Positions 18,587 to 26,745 of a stretch of DNA of 64,000 nucleotides are shown one piece after another. Positions within the stretch are counted from its first letter, which is position 1; each line of letters starts with the position of its first letter. The DNA is from Tsukamurella paurometabola DSM 20162 (GTDB lineage: Bacteria > Actinomycetota > Actinomycetes > Mycobacteriales > Mycobacteriaceae), in NCBI RefSeq assembly GCF_000092225.1, contig NC_014158.1, forward strand, positions 3,968,001 to 4,032,000, in the 5' to 3' direction. The notes beneath the pieces are model-generated. The model was not told the origin of the DNA and searched no databases. It saw only the letters and a list, made by a program, of their open reading frames with translations. The translations under genes and the position numbers were made by a program.

Positions 18587-18813
18587 TGGATTCCGAGCAC
18601 GCACCCGAACGTCCGGAGCGGGGCCGCAAAGCGGTGCCGCTCCGGATCGACCCGGCCGTCTATCAGGCGCTCGCGAAGTGGGCGGCCGACGACCTGCGCA
18701 GCGTCAACGCGCAGATCGAGTTCCTGCTGCGCCGCGCCCTCGACGATGCGGGACGGATGCCGGCGAAGGCCCGCCCGATGCGGGGGCCGGGACGGCCATC
18801 GCAGAACAACTGA
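18586..18813 (+). CDS. Arc-type ribbon-helix-helix protein
   Basis: 75 residues from GTG 18586. [20 protein letters not shown] gives the ribbon strand and first helix, and [20 protein letters not shown] the second helix, the pattern of Arc/MetJ-family DNA-binding dimers. The tail is basic and Gly/Pro-rich. One-base overlap with the SPFH gene means co-translation. It is a candidate repressor at the 29-bp palindrome upstream of the operon. No toxin gene is adjacent, so it is not an ordinary antitoxin. Confidence 0.72.
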   Translation: MDSEHAPERPERGRKAVPLRIDPAVYQALAKWAADDLRSVNAQIEFLLRRALDDAGRMPAKARPMRGPGRPSQNN

Positions 18814-18842
18814 GCCGCGCGCACCATCCTTGGCAGGCATGT

Positions 18843-18859
18843 AAGGCTAGGGTAGCCTT
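18843..18859. promoter_or_regulatory. IdeR/DtxR iron box
   Basis: Perfect inverted repeat AAGGCTA-GGG-TAGCCTT, matching the core of the DtxR/IdeR operator (TTAGGTTAGGCTAACCTAA type). It lies 37 bp upstream of the siderophore-binding lipoprotein start. The gene should be repressed by iron-loaded IdeR. Confidence 0.85.
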
Positions 18860-18896
18860 CCTTCTCGCTGTCCGCGAAGGAAGGAACCTCCCCCAC

Positions 18897-19886
18897 ATGA
18901 AGATCCCCATGGCGCGCATCGCGATCGCCGCCGTCACCGTCGGCCTCGTGACCGCCTGCGGAAGCGGCCCGTCGACGACGACCGGCTCCAGCAGTTCGTC
19001 CGCGCCGGGCGGATTCCCGCGCACCGTCGACCACGCGATGGGCACCACCGGGATTCCCGCACAGCCACGACGGATCGCCGCACTCGACGCCTCGTTCGTG
19101 GACGCGACTCTCATGCTGGACACCGCGGTGGTCGCGTTCACCGAGTACAACACCCTCGGGGGCACACTCCCCGACTACCTGGGGAAATCGCGAGAGAATT
19201 ACGGCTCCGACGCGGTCAGCGTGGGCAAGCTCGCCTCGCCGTCGGTCGAGCAGGTGGTGGCCACCAAGCCCGATCTCATCGTGAGCGCGAAGGTGCGGCA
19301 CGAGAAGATCTACCCGCAGTTGAGCCAGGTGGCTCCGACCGTCTTCAGCGAGACCACCGGGCCCACATGGAAGGCCAACATCCGGATGCTCGCCAAAGCA
19401 CTGGGCAAGGAATCGTTGGCCGATCAGCGGATCGGCGAGTACGAGACGCAGGCGCGCACGGTCGGCGACGCAGTGAAGGCCAAAGCCGGTGCGAACACCA
19501 CGATCTCCGTGGTCCGATTCGTGGACGGCCCCACGCGACTGTACGCAAACAAGTCGTTCTCCGGCATCGTGCTCCAGGACGCCGGCCTCGCCCGCCCCGC
19601 CGCGCAGAACGTGGACTCCTTCACCGTGGAGATCAGCCCCGAACAGATTCCCCTGGCCGATGGCAGCAAGATCTTCCTGAGCATCAACGGCGACAAGGGA
19701 CTCGACTCGCAGTCCTCCTTCACCCAGAACCCCCTGTGGACACCACTCGCGCCGAAGAGCGTGGAGGTCAAGGACTCCGAGTGGATGAGTGCGGTGAGCG
19801 TGCAGGGCGCGTACCGCATCCTCTCCGACATCGCGAAAGCCTTCGACGTGCCCGGACCGGTGATTCCCGCCTGGATCGGCGGCTGA
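18897..19886 (+). CDS. iron-siderophore ABC transporter substrate-binding lipoprotein
   Basis: 329 residues. N-terminal signal peptide with lipobox VTACGS (Cys at about 21), Ser-rich linker, then a FecB/BtuF-like helical-backbone binding domain: PRRIAALDASFVDATLMLDT near residue 58, KLASPSVEQVVATKPDLIVS near 111, and AQNVDSFTVEISPEQIPLAD near 238. It would capture ferric siderophore at the outer face of the membrane. No permease or ATPase genes are adjacent, so it works with a transporter encoded elsewhere. An iron box upstream supports iron control. Confidence 0.88.
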   Translation: MKIPMARIAIAAVTVGLVTACGSGPSTTTGSSSSSAPGGFPRTVDHAMGTTGIPAQPRRIAALDASFVDATLMLDTAVVAFTEYNTLGGTLPDYLGKSRENYGSDAVSVGKLASPSVEQVVATKPDLIVSAKVRHEKIYPQLSQVAPTVFSETTGPTWKANIRMLAKALGKESLADQRIGEYETQARTVGDAVKAKAGANTTISVVRFVDGPTRLYANKSFSGIVLQDAGLARPAAQNVDSFTVEISPEQIPLADGSKIFLSINGDKGLDSQSSFTQNPLWTPLAPKSVEVKDSEWMSAVSVQGAYRILSDIAKAFDVPGPVIPAWIGG

Positions 19887-19936
19887 TTCGGATGCAGGCC
19901 CGGCGGGCGTGCCGCGCCCGGCCGTAGCATCGAGGA

Positions 19937-19999
19937 ATGACGGTGCAGATCCTCGTCGAGGCCGGCGTGACCATTCGCCCAGCGGTGCGCGTCCCATGA
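19937..19999 (+). CDS. possible 20-residue leader peptide coupled to the DinB-like gene
   Basis: ATG 19937, preceded by CGAGGA, opens a frame whose TGA overlaps the DinB-like start (ATGA at 19996). Only coupling geometry supports it. Confidence 0.25.
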   Translation: MTVQILVEAGVTIRPAVRVP

Positions 20000-20496
20000 C
20001 TCAGCCCACTATCGAACGCGCGGCGATCGACGCAGCGCTGCGCGCGCAGTTCGACGTATTCGTCGATGAGCATCGGGCGCGGCTCGCCTCGACGCTCGAC
20101 GGCTTGTCCGAGGCAGAAGCGCGGGTTGCGCTGGTGCCCTCGCGCACCACATTGCTGGGTCTCGTCAAGCACGCGGTCTTCGTCGAGAAGGTGTGGTTCG
20201 ACTCGGCACTGTCCGGCCGCACACGGGCGGAGATCGGCATCCCGGAGACCCCGGACGAGTCCTTCATCCTCGAAGAGGCGGACACCGTCGAGTCGGTCCT
20301 CGCCGACCATGCCGCTGCGTGCGCCGCATCCCGCGCCGCCGTCGCGGGGCTCGCGCTCGATCACACCTTCCCCGGCCACCGCCTCGGGCCGTTGCCCCTG
20401 CACTGGGTGTACTTGCACCTGCTGCGGGAGTACGCGCAGCACCTCGGCCACGCCGACATCCTGCGCGAGCAGGTTTTGGCGAAGCGCCGCGCCTGA
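19996..20496 (+). CDS. DinB/DUF664-family protein
   Basis: 166-residue four-helix bundle of the DinB-like/DUF664 type: TLLGLVKHAVFVEKVWFDSA near residue 51 and LPLHWVYLHLLREYAQHLGH near 133. Conserved His56, His135 or His139, and His150 are candidates for the metal triad of this superfamily. Members include thiol-dependent S-transferases using mycothiol, but the substrate here is unknown. Confidence 0.75.
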   Translation: MTQPTIERAAIDAALRAQFDVFVDEHRARLASTLDGLSEAEARVALVPSRTTLLGLVKHAVFVEKVWFDSALSGRTRAEIGIPETPDESFILEEADTVESVLADHAAACAASRAAVAGLALDHTFPGHRLGPLPLHWVYLHLLREYAQHLGHADILREQVLAKRRA

Positions 20497-20585
20497 CCTG
20501 GGCGTCAGCGGGGGTGGGCGGCGCATTTGGCCGCCGCGCGGGCGAACAGTACACTTGGTCCTCGGTCCTGCCTCGGCGGGGCCAC

Positions 20586-20661
20586 GCCGCCTTAGCTCAG
20601 TCGGTAGAGCGCTTCACTCGTAATGAAAAGGTCGGGGGTTCGATTCCCCCAGGCGGCTCCA
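20586..20661 (+). tRNA. tRNA-Thr (anticodon CGU)
   Basis: Full cloverleaf: acceptor arms GCCGCCT and AGGCGGC, D arm GCTC...GAGC, anticodon loop CTCGTAA giving anticodon CGT (reads ACG, threonine), T arm with GGTTCGATTCC, discriminator T and an encoded CCA at the 3' end. The first anticodon-stem pair (position 27-43) is C-A, a mild irregularity. Confidence 0.96.
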
Positions 20662-20743
20662 CGTAGTTCAGTCGAGCATCTCCCTGATCCGGCTCGGCGT
20701 GCGCCCGCGGTCACAGCGCTCGCCATCGCCCTACCCTGAGTAC

Positions 20744-21538
20744 ATGGACGGGCACGACGAGCCCTTGGTCGGCGGGAACAGCGCAGCTCACGTCATCCGG
20801 CGCGGCGACACGGTGCGCAAACCGTGGACGGACAGCACGCCATCAGTGGTTCGGTACCTCCGTGCGCTGTCCACGAACGGTGTGACGGTACCGCGACACC
20901 TCGGACGCGACAGTGCGGGCCGGCAGAGGATCGCCTACGTACCGGGTCGGCTCGCGCACCATCACCGGACGTTGTCCGATCACCGACTGATCGATGTCGG
21001 ACGAGCGATTCGCCGCATCCACGATGCCAGCGAATCGATCCCCTTCAATAACGACCACTGGGATGTGCTCATTCCCTCCCCGGCACCGTCGACCCTGTTG
21101 TGCCACAACGACATAGCTCCGTGGAACTTGGTGATCAATGGGAATGTTCTGAGCTTCATCGATTGGGACGGAGCCGGACCGAGCACCCGGACCTGGGATC
21201 TCGCCTATGCCGCTCAATCTTTCGCTCGAATGGACCCGTCCTCGCCGCCGGTCGCAGCCGCCCAGCGACTGCGGTCACTGCTGCTCGGCTACCAGCCCGA
21301 CGCCGCGATGAGCCGAGAACTACCGGACGTCATCGCACACCGGACCCGCGCGATGTTCGACACCCTGCGCGACGCATCGCATACGCGTCGAGAACCGTGG
21401 GCCGGCATGTTCGCATCAGGTCACGGCGAATACTGGTCCGCCGCCGCCGACTACGTCGAGCAGCACGCCGCAGTCTGGGCGGAGGCGATCGCGTACGGCC
21501 ATTCGACGGCCCGCAATTCGACGGGAAGAACCACCTGA
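20744..21538 (+). CDS. aminoglycoside phosphotransferase/choline-kinase-fold protein
   Basis: 264 residues with the kinase-like C-lobe signature LLCHNDIAPWNLVINGNVLS near residue 121 (catalytic Asp, Asn) and FIDWDGAGPSTRTWDLAYAA near 141 (metal-binding Asp). The N-lobe is short (VIRRGDTVRKPW supplies the ATP-site Lys). Homologues phosphorylate aminoglycosides, choline, homoserine or other small alcohols; the substrate cannot be named, and resistance should not be assumed. It is a lone gene downstream of tRNA-Thr. Confidence 0.75.
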   Translation: MDGHDEPLVGGNSAAHVIRRGDTVRKPWTDSTPSVVRYLRALSTNGVTVPRHLGRDSAGRQRIAYVPGRLAHHHRTLSDHRLIDVGRAIRRIHDASESIPFNNDHWDVLIPSPAPSTLLCHNDIAPWNLVINGNVLSFIDWDGAGPSTRTWDLAYAAQSFARMDPSSPPVAAAQRLRSLLLGYQPDAAMSRELPDVIAHRTRAMFDTLRDASHTRREPWAGMFASGHGEYWSAAADYVEQHAAVWAEAIAYGHSTARNSTGRTT

Positions 21539-21744
21539 CCACCATGGACGATGCCGAAACCTCGGCACAGACGACGACGGGCACGCTGCGGTCTTCGATC
21601 GCAGTGCAGACGCGACTGACGGCTTCATCAACTCGACACAATTATTTGCTGCGCCATATCTTTCGCACCACGAGTCCACTCCCTTAAACTCTGTCACGGA
21701 ATTCCCGTGCTTGTACGGGGTCGCAAGCGAAGGTAGGGACAGTC

Positions 21745-22530
21745 ATGCGAGCACGTTCGGCACGTCGAGGCGGCACAGTCGCCGCGAGCGCCCTGGCAAT
21801 TCTCGGCACCGCCCTCGGCGCTCCCGCAGCGCACGCCGCCCCCGCGCCGGCGCCGACGCCGACGCCGACGCCGTCGGTCACAGTGGCCCCCGGTGCTGCG
21901 ATCGACATCGCGGAGAAGCAGAACCGGGATGGCACGGTGATGGCCTCGCAGTGCACGCTCGGCTTCATCGCCATCCGCCCCGACGGCTCCCGCGTCGGCC
22001 TCACGGCAGGCCACTGCGGCAAAACCGGACAGGCGATCGGCGTGCCCGCGCCGGGCCGACCGGACACCATCCGCGAGATCGGCCGCGTCGCGAAGTCGTC
22101 GAACCCGCCGACCCGCATCAACCCGGAGACCGGGAACGCCGGTCCCGAGGATCCGGGCGCTCCCGATTGGGCGATCCTTGAGTTCCGCCCCACCGTGAAG
22201 ACCACGGCCGGAAGAGGTTTCGTCCAACCCAAGAGTGTCGGCATCGCACGGCAAGGCGACCGGGTGTGCCAGCAGGGCGTCACCACCGGGTGGAGCTGCG
22301 GTGTGGTGCTCGAAGCCGACGCCCAGCAGATTCTCACCGATATCCGCTCTCGCCAGGGCGACAGCGGCGGGCCGCTGATCCGCCTGTCCGACGGTGCCGC
22401 CCTCGGCATCATCTCGACCGGCCCCGGCGACAACGATCCACTCGCACGCACCGTCTACTGGACGGTCAAGGACGCGCTCGCCAAGGCGGGCGGGCTGCGA
22501 CTGGCCACCGTCGGCCCCGCACGCGTCTGA
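21745..22530 (+). CDS. secreted trypsin-like (S1) serine protease
   Basis: 261 residues. A cleavable signal peptide ending APAAHAAP near residue 32 is followed by a Pro/Thr linker, then an S1 fold. Catalytic triad: His in LTAGHC near residue 91, Asp in GAPDWAILE near 141, Ser in RQGDSGGPL near 209. Two cysteine pairs (C69/C92 and C176/C189 approximately) fit streptogrisin-like disulfides. No pro-domain is evident. The target is unknown. Confidence 0.85.
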   Translation: MRARSARRGGTVAASALAILGTALGAPAAHAAPAPAPTPTPTPSVTVAPGAAIDIAEKQNRDGTVMASQCTLGFIAIRPDGSRVGLTAGHCGKTGQAIGVPAPGRPDTIREIGRVAKSSNPPTRINPETGNAGPEDPGAPDWAILEFRPTVKTTAGRGFVQPKSVGIARQGDRVCQQGVTTGWSCGVVLEADAQQILTDIRSRQGDSGGPLIRLSDGAALGIISTGPGDNDPLARTVYWTVKDALAKAGGLRLATVGPARV

Positions 22531-22663
22531 GCGACTGTCGCCGCCTCGGACCGCAGATCGTTACGCACCGGCACGGCGCCTTCCGCGTAGGCGTCGCCGG
22601 GCCGGTCTCCCCCGCCGGGTGAACCTGCGACAGAATCGACGGGACAGATCGGAAGGACCGTCG

Positions 22664-23881
22664 ATGCCGAACTCCTGGCCCGAGCCGTCGGAACAGGTCA
22701 AGGACCTGATCCGCCGCGGTGCGGAGATCGCCAGCAACCCGCCGAAGGAATGGGTCGCCGAACTCCACGATGCGACGCTGGCCGGCGCCATCATGCAGGG
22801 CATCGCCGCCGATCCGACGCTGGCCGAGCTGGTCCGCCAGTCCAATATGGCCGCCATGCTGCTGTGGGCCACCCACAACCTGCGCCATCCGGGCGCCCGC
22901 GTGCCGCCCAACACCGACGACGAGGCGCTCGCCGTGGCACGCGACCTGGTACGTCGCGGCCTCGATCTGCACGGCATCGATTCCTATCGCACCGGACTCA
23001 ACGCCGCGTGGCGCCGGTGGATGGAACTGTGCTTCACCCTGACCGCCGACCCCGACGAGTTGCGAGAACTGCTCAGCATCACCTGGCACTCGATGTCGAC
23101 CTACATCGACGACACCATCACCGCGATCGCGATCCGCATGGCCGCCGAACACGAGCAGTTGACCACCGGGACGAACGCGGACCGTCTGGCCACCATCTCC
23201 CTGGTCCTGGAGGGCGCCCCCATCTCCCGGGTCCGCGCCGAACAGCAGCTCGGCTACCGGCTCACCGGACCGCACACCGCAGCCGTGGTGTGGACCTCGG
23301 GCGACACATCGGACCTCGATGCCGCCGCCCAGGCCCTCGCCCGGCACGCCGGGACACCACGACCGCTCACCGTGGTCGCCAGCGCGTCGGCCCTGTGGGT
23401 GTGGCTACCGGGCACCGTCGTTCCGAACAGTTCCGATCTGGCGCGTGAACTGGCCGACCACCCCGAGGTCCGGGTGGCACTGGGCCGTCCGGGCGATGAC
23501 CTCGACGGGTTCCGCCGCAGTCACCTCGATGCCGGTTCGGCGCAGCGCCTGCTCACTCGGCTCGGATCACCCCGCCGAGTGGCCCGCTACGACGACATCG
23601 CATTGATCTCCCTGATCACGGCCGATACCGGTAAGGCCGACGAGTTCGTCCGGGACACCCTGGGCGAGCTGCTCACCGCCGATCAGGACACCCGCGACAC
23701 CGTCGCCACCTATGTGAGCGAACAGTTCAACACCTCCCGCACCGCGGAGCGCCTCTACACCCATCGCAACACCGTGATCCGTCGACTGACCAGGGCGGAC
23801 GAGCTGTTGCCCCGCCCGTTGGCCGAGAATCCCACGGGCGTAGCCGTGGCCCTCGACGTGCTGCGCTGGCTGGCACCCTGA
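22664..23881 (+). CDS. PucR/CdaR-type transcriptional regulator
   Basis: 405 residues: an N-terminal helical RsbRD-like sensor region (about 1-160), a GGDEF-like degenerate middle, and a C-terminal PucR helix-turn-helix with TVATYVSEQFNTSRTAERLY and THRNTVIRRLTRADELL, typical of the family. It lies 208 bp upstream of, and in the same direction as, an EthA-like monooxygenase, so it may regulate that gene. ATG 22664 is preceded by GGAAGGAC. Confidence 0.82.
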   Translation: MPNSWPEPSEQVKDLIRRGAEIASNPPKEWVAELHDATLAGAIMQGIAADPTLAELVRQSNMAAMLLWATHNLRHPGARVPPNTDDEALAVARDLVRRGLDLHGIDSYRTGLNAAWRRWMELCFTLTADPDELRELLSITWHSMSTYIDDTITAIAIRMAAEHEQLTTGTNADRLATISLVLEGAPISRVRAEQQLGYRLTGPHTAAVVWTSGDTSDLDAAAQALARHAGTPRPLTVVASASALWVWLPGTVVPNSSDLARELADHPEVRVALGRPGDDLDGFRRSHLDAGSAQRLLTRLGSPRRVARYDDIALISLITADTGKADEFVRDTLGELLTADQDTRDTVATYVSEQFNTSRTAERLYTHRNTVIRRLTRADELLPRPLAENPTGVAVALDVLRWLAP

Positions 23882-24089
23882 ACGGTCCGCGAAACTGCTC
23901 TGCAGCGACGGGGCGTGGACATAGTGTCCGCGGCGGCCCTGTGGAGTGCATTTTCGCGACGGGCCGCGTGACGATCTGCACAACGCCGTAGGGCAACCGG
24001 GTGCATTCTGCTGTGGCTCGCGCCACCTCTGCCGCGAGAGAGTAGGGCATCGGTTCTATCACTGAGCCCCATCAGCAGGAGAAACAGCT

Positions 24090-25589
24090 ATGACGAGCAC
24101 CACCCCCGCCGAGCACTTCGACATCCTGGTCATCGGCGCAGGCATCTCCGGCATCGGCGCCGGGCACTACATCCGTACCGAGCTGCCCACCAAGAGCTTC
24201 GCGATCCTCGAGGGGCGCGACACCTTCGGCGGCACCTGGGACCTGTTCAAGTACCCCGGCATCCGCTCGGACTCCGATCTGCACACCTTCGGCTACGAGT
24301 TCAAGCCGTGGGAGAGCAAGGACTCCATCGCCGACGCCCACAAGATCATCGACTACCTGCAGGAGACGATCGACGAGAACAGCCTCGGCGACAAGATTCG
24401 CTACAACCACAAGGTGATCTCCGCCGACTGGTCGAGTGACGACGCCCGCTGGACCCTGCAGATCGACAAGGGCGGCGAGCCCACCACGATGACCGCGAAC
24501 TGGATCCTGGCCGGCACCGGCTACTACGACTACGACGAAGGCTTCACGCCCGAGTTCGCGGGCCGCGAGAAGTTCAGCGGCCAGATCGTGCACCCGCAGT
24601 TCTGGCCCGAGGACCTCGACTACGCCGGCAAGAAGGTGGTGGTGATCGGCTCCGGCGCGACCGCCGTGACCCTGGTCCCGTCGCTCCTGGTGGGCGAGCA
24701 GACCGCCGGGCACGTCACGATGCTGCAGCGCACGCCCACGTACATCATGCCGGTGCCCAAGCAGGACCCGGTCACCAATACGCTGCACAAGGTGTTCGGC
24801 CACAAGATCGGCCACGACCTGTCCCGCAAGCGGTTCATCTGGCAGCAGCGCGGCGTCTACGTCTTCGCGCAGCGCTTCCCGAAGGCCGCCCGCAAGATCA
24901 TCCGGCACGAGAACGCCAAGCGCCTGCCCAAGGACTTCCCGGTGGACGTGCACTTCAACCCGCCGTACAACCCGTGGGATCAGCGCCTGTGCGCCGTGCC
25001 CGACGGCGACCTGTTCAAGGCCATCCGCTCGGGGAAGGCGGACGTGGCGACCGACAAGATCGTGACGTTCGACGAGACCGGCATCGAGCTGGCCAGCGGC
25101 GAGCACCTGGACGCCGACATCATCGTGACCGCCACCGGTCTCAAGCTGAAACTGCTGGGCGGCGTGACGCTCTCGGTCGACGGCCGCGAGGTCGACGTCC
25201 CGAACGCCGTGATCCATCGCGGCGCCATGATGTCCGGGGTACCGAACGCCGCCCTCGCGATCGGCTACACGAACTCCTCGTGGACACTCAAGATCGGCAT
25301 GTTGTGGAAGTACATCACCAAGCTGATCAACACCATGGACCAGCAGGGGCAGGACATCGCCGTCGCCGTCGCGGACCCGGATATGCCCACCCGGCCCGCT
25401 CTCGACTTCGAGGCCGGTTACGTGCAACGCGCGCTCAAGGAGCTCCCGCGACAGGGCGAGGCCGATGACTGGCGCATGTCGATGAGCTACTTCGAGGACG
25501 CGAAGCGGCTGGGCAGCGAACTGTCCCTGGATGAAAGCTCGGGACTGCGCCTGTCATCGAGCAAGCGGACGTCGCCCGCCACCGTCTGA
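24090..25589 (+). CDS. flavin-containing Baeyer-Villiger-type monooxygenase (EthA/MymA-like)
   Basis: 499 residues. FAD fold VIGAGISGIGAG near residue 15; NADPH fold VIGSGATAVTL near 187; and the Baeyer-Villiger fingerprint FSGQIVHPQFWP, an exact fit to FxGxxxHxxxWP, near 166. Length and sequence style match EthA and MymA of mycobacteria, which oxidise ketones, thioureas or lipids. GGAGAAACAG precedes ATG 24090. It may be under the PucR regulator immediately upstream. Confidence 0.88.
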   Translation: MTSTTPAEHFDILVIGAGISGIGAGHYIRTELPTKSFAILEGRDTFGGTWDLFKYPGIRSDSDLHTFGYEFKPWESKDSIADAHKIIDYLQETIDENSLGDKIRYNHKVISADWSSDDARWTLQIDKGGEPTTMTANWILAGTGYYDYDEGFTPEFAGREKFSGQIVHPQFWPEDLDYAGKKVVVIGSGATAVTLVPSLLVGEQTAGHVTMLQRTPTYIMPVPKQDPVTNTLHKVFGHKIGHDLSRKRFIWQQRGVYVFAQRFPKAARKIIRHENAKRLPKDFPVDVHFNPPYNPWDQRLCAVPDGDLFKAIRSGKADVATDKIVTFDETGIELASGEHLDADIIVTATGLKLKLLGGVTLSVDGREVDVPNAVIHRGAMMSGVPNAALAIGYTNSSWTLKIGMLWKYITKLINTMDQQGQDIAVAVADPDMPTRPALDFEAGYVQRALKELPRQGEADDWRMSMSYFEDAKRLGSELSLDESSGLRLSSSKRTSPATV

Positions 25590-25698
25590 TCCGCTCCGCC
25601 GACGCGCTCTCCGGCGTTCCGCAGCACCGTGCACCCCCGCACGGTAGTTTCGCTTCGGACGCCGAGAGGGCGCGTCGGCCATTTCCGGAGAGGGCACC

Positions 25699-26241
25699 AT
25701 GGGCAGCATCCACGCACACGAATTCGTCACGCTCGACGGCTATTTCGATGACCCCAGTTTCACCGTCCCGTTCGGATTCGATCCGGCGATGGGCGAGACG
25801 TTGGGCGCGATCACCGGGGCGGCGAGCGATATCCTGTTGGGCCGCAACACGTACGAGATGTTCGCGCCGGCTTGGCGCGACCGCACGCCGGAGGACGATC
25901 CGGGTGCCCCGTTCTTCAACGAGACCACCAAGCACGTGGTGGGGGCGAACCCGCTCGTCGAGCAGTGGAACAACACGGTGCCTCTGGGCGCGTACGACCC
26001 GGCGAAGATCGCCGAGCTGAAGGCGTCGAGCGCGGGCGACATCTACATCAGCGGCAGCGGCCGGCTGGTGCGGGCCCTGCTCCGCGAGGGTCTCCTCGAT
26101 TCGCTGCACCTGTTCGTCTACCCCGTGGTGCTCGGCACGGGCGAGCGCCTGTTCGCCGATGACCAGCTGACGCTGGCCCTCCAGGAGTCGCAGGCCTACG
26201 ACAACGGCGTACTGCACCTCGCGTACGGGCCCGCCGCGTAG
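25699..26241 (+). CDS. dihydrofolate reductase/RibD C-terminal-fold protein
   Basis: 180 residues with the RibD-C fold: EFVTLDGYFDD near the N-terminus, ASDILLGRNTYEMFAPAWRD near residue 33, DIYISGSGRLVRALLREGLL near 114, and LHLFVYPVVLGTGERLFADD near 138. Such proteins are probably NADPH-dependent reductases of unknown substrate. GGAGAGG precedes ATG 25699; the next gene begins three bases after its stop. Confidence 0.78.
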   Translation: MGSIHAHEFVTLDGYFDDPSFTVPFGFDPAMGETLGAITGAASDILLGRNTYEMFAPAWRDRTPEDDPGAPFFNETTKHVVGANPLVEQWNNTVPLGAYDPAKIAELKASSAGDIYISGSGRLVRALLREGLLDSLHLFVYPVVLGTGERLFADDQLTLALQESQAYDNGVLHLAYGPAA

Positions 26242-26244
26242 CTC

Positions 26245-26640
26245 GTGGGCCTGCTCTCCTTCGAGGAACGACGGGGCCCGGGCTGGTTCCTGGCGCTGCG
26301 CACCACCCGCGCCGACGGCTCGGCCGTACTGACGCCGGTGTGGGCCGCGCAGGTCGACGGGGATTGGTACGTGTGCACACCGTCGCGATCGGGGAAGGCG
26401 CGGCGCATCCGGTCCGAACCGCGCGTCGACGTGGCGGACGCCGATTTCTCCGGCGCTGCCCTGAGCGCGTGGACACCGGCGACGGCCCGGATCGTCGACG
26501 GTGCTGAGGCGCGCCGCGGCCGTCGCGCCCTGTGGAGCAAGTACCGGCTGCAATTCCTGATCTTCCGTGCCGCCGCCGCGGGGAGGCGCCGCAGATACGG
26601 CGGGCCACCGGTGATCATCGCGATCCACCGGGCTCAGTGA
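26245..26640 (+). CDS. split-barrel flavin/F420-binding (PPOX-type) protein
   Basis: 131 residues from GTG 26245, three bases after the preceding stop. WFLALRTTRADGSAVLTPVW and WYVCTPSRSGKARRIRSEPR are the strands and phosphate-binding region of the PPOX split barrel (F420- or FMN-dependent reductases of the TIGR03666 kind). The C-terminus (LWSKYRLQFLIFRAAA) is basic. Partner cofactor and substrate are not evident. Confidence 0.7.
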   Translation: MGLLSFEERRGPGWFLALRTTRADGSAVLTPVWAAQVDGDWYVCTPSRSGKARRIRSEPRVDVADADFSGAALSAWTPATARIVDGAEARRGRRALWSKYRLQFLIFRAAAAGRRRRYGGPPVIIAIHRAQ

Positions 26641-26745
26641 ACCGGCATCACCCCTGCAACCTGCGCGAACATGGCAAGCTCAGGGTCTCCCGCTACCGTG
26701 GAACGGATGCGTGAAGACAGTCTGGCAGTGGCGCAGAGGGAGCGG

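Noticed and set aside
18586-18813. Toxin-antitoxin system for the RHH gene
   Set aside because: No toxin-like gene is adjacent; the partner is an SPFH protein.
20744-21538. Calling the phosphotransferase-fold gene an antibiotic-resistance gene
   Set aside because: The fold is shared by many non-resistance kinases and nothing nearby supports resistance.
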